Part shown: positions 1 through 4,404 of the stretch, in pieces
Position numbering within the stretch: the first letter of the stretch is position 1
Layout: each line of letters starts with the position of its first letter
Source of the DNA: Ilumatobacteraceae bacterium
Lineage (GTDB): Bacteria; Actinomycetota; Acidimicrobiia; Acidimicrobiales; Ilumatobacteraceae
Direction of reading: 5' to 3'
Assembly (NCBI GenBank): GCA_025464045.1
Contig: JAODBQ010000518.1
Coordinates: 1-6,033, forward strand
Length of the DNA: 6,033 nt
The notes under the pieces: model-generated
Told to the model about the DNA's origin: nothing
What the model saw: only the letters and a program-made list of their open reading frames with translations
The model's database searches: none
Made by a program: the position numbers and the translations under genes

Positions 1-867
1 GGCGCTGCGATCGGCGAGCGCCTCCTCGATCGCGGCACGGATCTCGGCGGCGTGCACCGTGCGGCTCGACGCGTCGGTCAGCCGTGGATCGTCGAGGAAG
101 TCGAATCGACCGATGAACGCGCACATGTTCTCCCACTGCGCCTCGGTCAGCGCATTGACGCCGACGAACCCGTCCTTGCAGCGGACGTTGAACGACGGAC
201 CGCTGTTGTCGGCGAGGTGGCGGCTCATCAGGTCGCCGCGGTACTCGTAGATCAGCGGGCTCAGCGCGCAGGTGATCGCCGCCTCCAGTGCGGCGACGTC
301 GACGAAGTCGCCGTGACCGTGCGCGGTCCGGCCGAGGACCGCCCCGAGCACGCCGACTGCTGCATAGGCGCCGGCGACGGTCGCGGCCATCTCTCCCCCG
401 GTCTGCAGTGGCTCGCCGGCCGGATCCCCGCAGGTCTCCGCCCACGAGGAGAGCGCGCAGAGCACCAGGTGGCTGGTGCGGAAGTTCGAGTAGGGACCGG
501 AGGAGCCGAAGCCGGACACGGCGCCGAGGATGAGTGCGGGTGCGTGCTCGCGCAACTGCTCGAAGCCGAGCCCGCGTCGCTGCAGCGATTCCTCCGGACC
601 GTCCGCGATCACGATGTCGTATCGCGCCAGCAGCCGATGGACGATGGGCAGGCTGTCGGCGGATCTCAGATCGAGTACGACGCTGCGCTTGCTGGTGTTG
701 AAGTAGAGGTACTCGGCCGTGATCCCGCTGGCGCCGGGCGCGTCGATGCGCACGACCTCGGCACCGAGGTCCCCGAGCAGCTTGGCGCAGTACATGCCGG
801 CGACGCTGGTCGACAGATCGAGAACGTGCTCGTGCCGCAGCGGGCCGGTCGATGGTGTTGACGACAT
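1..867 (-). CDS. Class III CoA-transferase (CaiB/BaiF family), C-terminus beyond window
   Basis: Family members move CoA from a CoA thioester donor to a carboxylic acid in the cytoplasm, often as the activating step of acid catabolism. The reverse strand reads without a stop from ATG at 867 to the left edge (289 residues; family members are usually near 400). Family signatures: DLSTSVAGMYCAKLLGDLGA near residues 17-36, the GFGSSGPYS stretch near 119-127, and the GVLGAVLGR...GHGDFVDVAALEA segment near 172-196. The start has GGGGAG three bases upstream. Oddity: aligned without gaps to formyl-CoA transferase around its nucleophile Asp169 (recalled sequence, GD-SNSG), this protein has AATVAG, so Ala162 sits where the nucleophile belongs. 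It may be a non-canonical member, one half of a two-domain or heteromeric enzyme, or inactive. It is divergent from the VOC gene. Family assignment is firm; substrate unknown. Confidence 0.93.
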   Translation of the reverse strand, partial: MSSTPSTGPLRHEHVLDLSTSVAGMYCAKLLGDLGAEVVRIDAPGASGITAEYLYFNTSKRSVVLDLRSADSLPIVHRLLARYDIVIADGPEESLQRRGLGFEQLREHAPALILGAVSGFGSSGPYSNFRTSHLVLCALSSWAETCGDPAGEPLQTGGEMAATVAGAYAAVGVLGAVLGRTAHGHGDFVDVAALEAAITCALSPLIYEYRGDLMSRHLADNSGPSFNVRCKDGFVGVNALTEAQWENMCAFIGRFDFLDDPRLTDASSRTVHAAEIRAAIEEALADRSA

Positions 868-1029
868 GGTCTCCCCGATCGTGCTCATGGATCAGCCGGC
901 GCGCGTCGCACCGAGTGTGCCCCGTGATGCGCCCGTTGCCGAGCAGCGGCCGCATCAGAGCGACAGCATAATCAGCCTGTGAACTCATTACCGGCCTCCG
1001 ACGAAGCGGAGCTCTCCGCAGGCCGCACG

Positions 1030-1058
1030 TGGACTGGCGGCGTCGGTCGTGCAATAAT
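1030..1058 (+). promoter_or_regulatory. Predicted promoter of the VOC gene
   Basis: TGGACT at 1030-1035 (4 of 6 to TTGACA) is followed after 17 bases by AATAAT at 1053-1058 (5 of 6 to TATAAT). This is the best sigma-70-type pair upstream of the VOC start at 1105 and would give a leader of about 40 bases. Prediction from consensus only. Confidence 0.5.
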
Positions 1059-1091
1059 CGGGTGGTCGACTGAATCGCCGGCGCAGGAGTT

Positions 1092-1098
1092 GAGGGGA
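1092..1098 (+). promoter_or_regulatory. Ribosome binding site fixing the VOC start at 1105
   Basis: GAGGGGA lies 6 bases before ATG 1105. It decides the start in favour of 1105 over the upstream in-frame GTG at 979, which has no comparable purine run. The protein fold also begins right at this start (MILHIDHIGLV). Confidence 0.85.
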
Positions 1099-1104
1099 GC
1101 ACAC

Positions 1105-1737
1105 ATGATCCTGCACATCGATCACATCGGTCTGGTCGCGCGCAGCCTGGATGAGGCCCAGGAACTGTTCTTGGAGACGCTCGGCTTCACGTGGGACCTG
1201 TACCGCACGCCGATGCCGAACGGTTTCTACATGCAGCAGGAGAACGCGCAGATCTACTTCATCCAGGTCGGCGACGGCAACACTCAGATCGAGCTGCTGC
1301 TCCCGCGCGACAAGGTCACCGGCATGGGCAAGTGGCTTGCCAAGCGCGGTCCGAGCGTCCACCACCTCGCGTACATGGTCGACGACGTCGAGCAGCACGC
1401 GCTCGAGCTGATCGACAAGGGCCTGCAGCGGATCGAGATGGGCCCCAACCCCGGGGCGGCGTTCTTCTATCCGAGGACGACGATGGGCATCCTCACCGAG
1501 CTGGTCGATGCCGGTACGGCCCAGCGCCTGCACCGTTCCGCGGTCGGTGACGCCGAGAACGCCGCCGAGGCGATGGAGGACTTCGAGAGGAGCCGCGTCC
1601 TCGCCGGTGATGGTCCGGGCGATGAACACGACCACGACCACGCTGACGGCCAGGACCACGGCCACACGCACGACGGGCCCGGCGATACGGGCGCGGCGCA
1701 ACCTGCGCACCACCATCCCCACGCCCATCCGCACTGA
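1105..1737 (+). CDS. VOC-family, methylmalonyl-CoA-epimerase-like protein with His-rich C-terminal tail
   Basis: A 210-residue protein. Residues 1-137 form a glyoxalase/VOC fold close to methylmalonyl-CoA epimerase, which inverts the C2 centre of methylmalonyl-CoA using a bound divalent metal. Compared with the recalled Propionibacterium enzyme (ligands His12, Gln65, His91, Glu141), the matching residues are His7 (IDHIGLV), Glu63 (TQIELLLP), His87 (VHHLAYMVDD) and Glu132 (GILTELVD), so a metal site is expected. The GKWLAKRG segment before the HH pair also matches. Epimerases usually end near residue 145. This one continues about 70 residues: an acidic linker (about 147-173), then a tail (174-210) with 12 His, rich in Asp-His and ending in HHHPHAHPH. 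It is alone on the plus strand, divergent from the CoA-transferase and convergent with the PhyH chimera (4 bases between stops). The true substrate may be another 2-substituted acyl-CoA. Confidence 0.9.
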   Translation: MILHIDHIGLVARSLDEAQELFLETLGFTWDLYRTPMPNGFYMQQENAQIYFIQVGDGNTQIELLLPRDKVTGMGKWLAKRGPSVHHLAYMVDDVEQHALELIDKGLQRIEMGPNPGAAFFYPRTTMGILTELVDAGTAQRLHRSAVGDAENAAEAMEDFERSRVLAGDGPGDEHDHDHADGQDHGHTHDGPGDTGAAQPAHHHPHAHPH

Positions 1738-1741
1738 GCGG

Positions 1742-2587
1742 CTAGGCGAGCTGGGTGATGATCCGTTCCGGGCGGTGGACGAAGCCCTCGGCGTCGATCC
1801 CGTCCGTCTGGCCGACCCCGCCCAGCGTCCCCCAGGTCTTGAACCCGAGCAGCCGCCGCATCCCGGGGCGGAGTGAGGCCCCGACCTCGGGCGCCAGACC
1901 CAGGAACGGGTTCCACTGCTGGCGTACCCAGGCGCGGCAGTAGTTGTTGATCAGCACGTGACGGAGGCGTTCGGAGCGGTTCGCACCGGCGCCGTGCCAC
2001 GTGCGTCCGTCGACCACTGCGGCGGTGCCAGCCGGGCCTTCGAGCTGCACGGTCACCGGTGGCGGGTCCGCCAACGGTGCGTTGACGAGGTGGCTCCCGG
2101 GCACGACGTGCGTGCCGCCGTTGAGCGTGGTGAACTCGTCGAGCATCCACAGCACGTTGGTGACGATCGGGTACAGCGGCTGGGGGCGGTTCACGTAGCC
2201 CTGGTCCTGGTGGAGCATCTGCAGGTCGCATCCCGGCGCAGTGATGTTGGCGGAGTAGCCAGTCAGCAGGTATCGCTCACCGAGCATGTGCTCGAGCAGT
2301 ACCGCCATCCGCTCGTCGAGCGCGATCTCGTGGGCGATCACGCGGGCGTAGACCGACACCTCCTCACCGGGCACGCACGGGCCGACGTACGAGACGCACA
2401 CCTGTGTCCCGACCGTCGTCTCTTCGCTGTCGAGGCGACCGGCGACAGCCTGCGCGCACGCGTCCTCCATCATCGTGACCATCCACGACGTGGACAGGAT
2501 CAGCGGGCCGGCATCGCCGGTGCCCATCTGCTCGGTGACCGTCTGGACGAGCACGGCTTCGAGTCCGGGTGTGATCGTGTCGAGCAT
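1742..2587 (-). CDS. Chimeric protein: truncated FlK-like hot-dog thioesterase fused to PhyH-type dioxygenase core
   Basis: A 281-residue protein starting at ATG 2587. Residues 1 to about 85 resemble FlK-like hot-dog thioesterases (LDTITPGLEAV; STSWMVTMMEDAC; TTVGTQVCVSYVGPCVPGEE). Against recalled FlK, Thr33 and Glu41 match Thr42 and Glu50, but catalytic His76 is Tyr67. The hot-dog stops about 45 residues short. From about residue 86 (EIALDERMAVLLEHMLGER) it is a PhyH Fe(II)/2-oxoglutarate dioxygenase lacking the usual N-terminal helices. The iron triad is visible as His126, Asp128 (LHQDQGY) and His198 (RTWHGAG). Arg209 is the likely 2-oxoglutarate ligand, 11 residues after the last His as in human PHYH (His264/Arg275). 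GGTHVVPGSH (157-166) is typical. It lies 17 bases after the crotonase gene, probably in the same operon. The dioxygenase site looks intact; whether the fused protein folds is uncertain. Deletion between two genes or misassembly could explain it. Confidence 0.85.
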   Translation of the reverse strand: MLDTITPGLEAVLVQTVTEQMGTGDAGPLILSTSWMVTMMEDACAQAVAGRLDSEETTVGTQVCVSYVGPCVPGEEVSVYARVIAHEIALDERMAVLLEHMLGERYLLTGYSANITAPGCDLQMLHQDQGYVNRPQPLYPIVTNVLWMLDEFTTLNGGTHVVPGSHLVNAPLADPPPVTVQLEGPAGTAAVVDGRTWHGAGANRSERLRHVLINNYCRAWVRQQWNPFLGLAPEVGASLRPGMRRLLGFKTWGTLGGVGQTDGIDAEGFVHRPERIITQLA

Positions 2588-2594
2588 CTTCGGT

Positions 2595-2602
2595 TCCCCT
2601 CT
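2595..2602 (-). promoter_or_regulatory. Ribosome binding site fixing the start of the hot-dog/PhyH gene
   Basis: On the minus strand AGAGGGGA precedes ATG 2587 by 7 bases. It lies wholly inside the 17-base gap after the crotonase stop. This strong site shows that translation begins at the hot-dog part, so the chimera is read as one protein. No comparable site is needed or obvious at the dioxygenase part. Confidence 0.8.
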
Positions 2603-2604
2603 GG

Positions 2605-3375
2605 CTAGAACCCTTTGAACACCGGCTTGCGCTTCTCGCTGAACGCCTTGCGGGCTTCCATCACGTCGTCGATGTTGCCGCGGCTGCGCAGCTCGGAGCC
2701 GTAGGCCTCCATCTCGGTGGATATCGCCGGTCGGAGCCGCCGCGCCACGTCCAGGGTGTTCTTCAGTGACGCCGGGGGGATGCTCAGCATGTGATCGCAC
2801 ATCTCCAGCGAGCAGGCGAGCAACTGGTCGTCGTCCACCAGGCGGTTGGCGAACCCGACCTCGTAGGCGCGCTCGGCGCTCATCCGGAAGCCGAGCGCGA
2901 GCTCCGTCGCAATGGTCCACGGCAGCGAGTCGGTGAAACCGAACTTGTACGCGCCGAGCAGCCAGTGGCGGGCCTCGGAGATCTCGAACACCGCGCTGCG
3001 CGCCGCAACTCGGAAGTCGCACATCCACGCCATGATGAAGCCGCCGCCCATCGCCCAACCGTTGACGGCCGCGATGGTCGGCTTGGGCAGGTGTTCGGCA
3101 GGACCCTTCGCGTCGTTGAAGAACGGATCGAAGGGCAGGTCGGGTGCCAACCCGGGAGTGCCCCGCTGCGACGATTCGACGAGATCCTCGCCGGCGCAGA
3201 ACGCCTTGCCCGTCCCGGTCAGGATCGCGATCTTCTGGCTCGGCGTCTCCTGGAAGTCGCGCCACGCGGCCGCAAGCTCGGTGAGCAACGGAAGGCTCAT
3301 CGCGTTCAACTTCTCCGGGCGGTTCATCCGGATCACGGCGACGGCACCATGCGACTCACGTTCAACCAGTGACAT
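2605..3375 (-). CDS. Enoyl-CoA hydratase/isomerase (crotonase) family protein
   Basis: A 256-residue, full-length crotonase-fold protein. The family binds acyl-CoA and stabilises an enolate in an oxyanion hole. Seen here: RMNRPEKLNAMS (16-27), the first oxyanion-hole segment FCAGED (59-64), the second segment KPTIAAVNGWAMGGGF (98-113), and a C-terminal EARKAFSEKRKPVFKGF typical of hydratases. Against rat enoyl-CoA hydratase (Glu144 and Glu164, 20 residues apart), Glu164 is matched by Glu134, but the Glu144 position is Ile114 (GGGFIMAWMCD). A classic two-Glu hydration is therefore doubtful; isomerase, hydrolase or other crotonase chemistry is possible. The start at ATG 3375 has GGAG four bases upstream. 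It is the first gene after the TetR regulator on the same strand and is followed after 17 bases by the PhyH chimera. The family is sure; the reaction is not. Confidence 0.93.
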   Translation of the reverse strand: MSLVERESHGAVAVIRMNRPEKLNAMSLPLLTELAAAWRDFQETPSQKIAILTGTGKAFCAGEDLVESSQRGTPGLAPDLPFDPFFNDAKGPAEHLPKPTIAAVNGWAMGGGFIMAWMCDFRVAARSAVFEISEARHWLLGAYKFGFTDSLPWTIATELALGFRMSAERAYEVGFANRLVDDDQLLACSLEMCDHMLSIPPASLKNTLDVARRLRPAISTEMEAYGSELRSRGNIDDVMEARKAFSEKRKPVFKGF

Positions 3376-3416
3376 GACGCTCCATTCAATGAATCGTGTC
3401 CCCGATCTATTGTGGG

Positions 3417-3433
3417 CACGCCTCGTCGGCGTG
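3417..3433. repeat. Inverted repeat in the promoter spacer, candidate operator
   Basis: CACGCC and GGCGTG form a perfect 6-base inverted repeat around a 5-base centre. It fits exactly between the predicted -35 and -10 of the crotonase promoter. It has no T-run on either strand, so a terminator for the TetR gene is less likely than an operator. Confidence 0.5.
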
Positions 3434-3463
3434 TGTCAAGACGGCCGCCGTGTGTCGAGACGG
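3430..3463. repeat. Tandem direct repeat (15 bases, 19-base period)
   Basis: CGTGTGTCAAGACGG at 3430-3444 recurs as CGTGTGTCGAGACGG at 3449-3463 with one difference. The 19-base period is near two helical turns, so two protein units could sit on one face. The copies overlap and lie upstream of the predicted -35. A regulatory role is inferred from position only. Confidence 0.5.
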
Positions 3464-3480
3464 ACGCCTGGTCGCATGGA

Positions 3481-4122
3481 TCAGCCGCGCAGCAACGTGC
3501 CGTTGATCAGTCGCACGAGCCCGTCGGTCAGGATCCCGATGTCCTGCTCTGCAAGGGCAGCCATGCTCAGACCCGTCATCAAGCAGCGCACGACTGAGAT
3601 CAACATCTCCCCGTCGTCTGCGCCGATCTCGCCGTCCTCGACCGCCTCGCGAGTCAGGGTGTCGAGGAAGGAATGGACGGGTAGCGGCACGGGGATCACG
3701 CCGATGCCGTACTCGCGCTGCTCGACGTACGTCCGCAGCAGCACGTTGAAGATCTCCGGCTCGTTGGCCTCGATCTCCAGCGAGGCGCGCAGGACGGCTT
3801 CGACCTTGGCACGGACTCCGCTGACGCCAGCCGTCGCCTGCGAGTACCGCGCGTAGAGCTCGTTCACCGACCACTCGAAGGCCGCGGCGTACAGCTCGGA
3901 CTTGCCGCCGAAGTGGAACGTCAGCGTGCCCTGGGCGACGTCCGCCTCGTGGGCGATGTCGTTGAGGGTGGTGCGCTGCAGTCCGTGTCGCGACAGGCAC
4001 TGGATGGCAGCGCGCAGGATGCGGGCCCGAGTGGCTGCGCTGTCGGTCTCCCGAGGACGCCCGGCCTTGCGCGCGGTGCGCCGCGCTGGTGGGGCGGCGC
4101 TGCGGGTGCGGTCGACGTTCAT
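3481..4122 (-). CDS. TetR/AcrR-family transcriptional regulator
   Basis: A 213-residue DNA-binding protein, normal length for the family; members are usually ligand-responsive repressors acting as dimers. Residues 1-27 are basic and flexible (ARRTARKAGRPRE). The TetR DNA-binding domain runs about 31-78: ATRARILRAAIQCLSRHG, then the helix-turn-helix around TTLNDIAHEADVAQGTLTFHF (51-71), then GGKSELYAAAF. The rest is the helical ligand and dimer domain, with no recognisable ligand motif. The start is the first ATG in frame; the sequence before it (CACTCACTCCCG) lacks a good ribosome site, so leaderless or weak translation is possible. It sits between the crotonase operon (same strand, 105 bases downstream) and the divergent importer, and both flanking gaps hold inverted repeats that it could bind. 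Targets and ligand are inferred; an acyl-CoA ligand would suit the context. Confidence 0.92.
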   Translation of the reverse strand: MNVDRTRSAAPPARRTARKAGRPRETDSAATRARILRAAIQCLSRHGLQRTTLNDIAHEADVAQGTLTFHFGGKSELYAAAFEWSVNELYARYSQATAGVSGVRAKVEAVLRASLEIEANEPEIFNVLLRTYVEQREYGIGVIPVPLPVHSFLDTLTREAVEDGEIGADDGEMLISVVRCLMTGLSMAALAEQDIGILTDGLVRLINGTLLRG

Positions 4123-4253
4123 CGGGAGTGAGTGGCCCCGCCCGATCCGCGGCGAGGCGCAACGTCACCGGAGCGCACGGACAATAGCGCCCGGGCGGCG
4201 CAGGGGCGCGCGCGAACAGTGGCGGAGATGCGCGATTGGAGTGTCTGGCGGAC

Positions 4254-4283
4254 TTGACAGATGGCACATCGCACCTTAAGAAT
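4254..4283 (+). promoter_or_regulatory. Predicted promoter of the ABC importer operon
   Basis: A perfect TTGACA at 4254-4259 is followed after 18 bases by AAGAAT at 4278-4283 (4 of 6 to TATAAT), in one of the few AT-rich patches of the window. Transcription would begin near 4290, inside the inverted repeat at 4289-4313, giving a leader of about 115 bases before the permease. Confidence 0.55.
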
Positions 4284-4288
4284 CTACC

Positions 4289-4313
4289 CGTCGGCATATT
4301 CCTCGTGCCGACG
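4289..4313. repeat. Perfect 8-base inverted repeat at the presumed transcription start
   Basis: CGTCGGCA (4289-4296) and TGCCGACG (4306-4313) are exact reverse complements separated by 9 bases. The repeat begins 6 bases after the predicted -10, so it covers the expected +1. This is a classic operator position; as RNA it could form a 5'-end hairpin. Its left half shares CGTCGGC(R)T(R)T with the promoter-spacer repeat at 3424-3434 on the other side of the TetR gene. Confidence 0.6.
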
Positions 4314-4363
4314 AACGGGGGAGGTGGGGGGAGATCGTGTTGGTTCTGTCTGAACGCGTTGCA

Positions 4364-4384
4364 GACCTGCCGACGTCGGAGGTC
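4364..4384 (+). other. Potential leader hairpin just upstream of the permease start
   Basis: GACCT at 4364-4368 can pair with AGGTC at 4380-4384, and CCG with CGG, with one bulged G and an ACGT loop, giving an 8-pair stem. It includes the perfect palindrome CCGACGTCGG (4370-4379). It ends 6 bases before the G-run that must serve as ribosome site, so it could affect translation or be another protein site. Confidence 0.4.
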
Positions 4385-4390
4385 GCCCGC

Positions 4391-4397
4391 GGGGGGG
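4391..4397 (+). promoter_or_regulatory. Ribosome binding site (G-run) for the first permease
   Basis: A run of seven G ends 7 bases before GTG 4405. That GTG is the only start codon in frame between the upstream in-frame stop (4351-4353) and the conserved permease N-terminus, so the start is well fixed even though the ribosome site is a plain G-run. Confidence 0.6.
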
Positions 4398-4404
4398 CGA
4401 CGAC

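Larger units (their letters stand above)
868..1104. promoter_or_regulatory. Divergent intergenic control region, CoA-transferase / VOC gene
   Basis: This is the 237-base gap between two divergent starts, so it must hold promoters in both directions. For the plus strand a plausible promoter is visible (separate entry). For the minus strand only a weak AT-rich stretch near 963-975 (GATTATGC on the minus strand) is seen, without a convincing -35. A perfect 6-base inverted repeat, GCGGAG-ct-CTCCGC at 1006-1019, lies about 10 bases upstream of the plus-strand -35 and could be a regulator site. An open frame from GTG 979 extends the VOC frame upstream, but it lacks the strong ribosome site and looks like untranslated leader. 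Confidence 0.5.
3376..3480 (-). promoter_or_regulatory. Predicted promoter and operator region of the crotonase operon
   Basis: The 105-base gap between the TetR stop and the crotonase start. On the minus strand a perfect TTGACA (-35, 3439 to 3434) is followed after 19 bases by CACAAT (-10, 3414 to 3409; 4 of 6). The spacer contains a perfect 6-base inverted repeat with 5-base centre, CACGCC-tcgtc-GGCGTG, at 3417-3433. A regulator bound there would block the polymerase. A near-exact direct repeat, CGTGTGTC(A/G)AGACGG, occurs at 3430-3444 and 3449-3463; the first copy overlaps the -35. A small palindrome ATTCA-a-TGAAT at 3384-3394 lies in the presumed leader. The neighbouring TetR protein is the obvious candidate ligand (inference). 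Confidence 0.55.
4123..4404. promoter_or_regulatory. Divergent intergenic region, TetR / ABC permease
   Basis: The 282-base gap between divergent starts. The half nearest the TetR gene (4123-4230) is very GC-rich and shows no convincing promoter towards that gene; TATTGT on the minus strand (plus 4182-4187) is a weak -10. The half towards the permease is more AT-rich and holds a promoter-like pair, a 25-base inverted repeat and a hairpin before the start (separate entries). No small gene with a good ribosome site was found here. Confidence 0.5.

Noticed and set aside
52..861. 269-codon open frame on the plus strand
   Set aside because: It is antisense to the CoA-transferase, whose family motifs are clear; the plus-strand translation is Arg/Ala/Gly-rich with no recognisable domain.
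979..1104. Upstream extension of the VOC gene from GTG 979
   Set aside because: No good ribosome site, no homology-like content, and it would cover the predicted promoter; the start at 1105 has GAGGGGA and begins at the fold.
988..1734. 248-codon open frame on the minus strand opposite the VOC gene
   Set aside because: Shadow of the VOC gene; the Val-rich start is the complement of the Asp-His tail codons, not a real membrane segment.
2045..2587. Two separate genes (thioesterase and PhyH) with a frameshift between them
   Set aside because: The frame is continuous and there is no spare sequence at the join to hold the missing end of the hot-dog or the missing start of PhyH, so a deletion-type fusion fits better than a frameshift.
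2588..3265. Upstream extension of the PhyH chimera frame to 3265 (507 codons in all)
   Set aside because: The extension lies out of frame over the crotonase gene and has no domain; the strong ribosome site before 2587 marks the true start.
3417..3433. Intrinsic terminator after the TetR gene
   Set aside because: The stem is only 6 pairs and no T-run follows on the minus strand; its place between -35 and -10 fits an operator better.
2912..3856. 314-codon open frame on the plus strand
   Set aside because: Runs antisense across the crotonase gene, the promoter gap and part of the TetR gene; low-complexity Ser/Arg composition and no motif.
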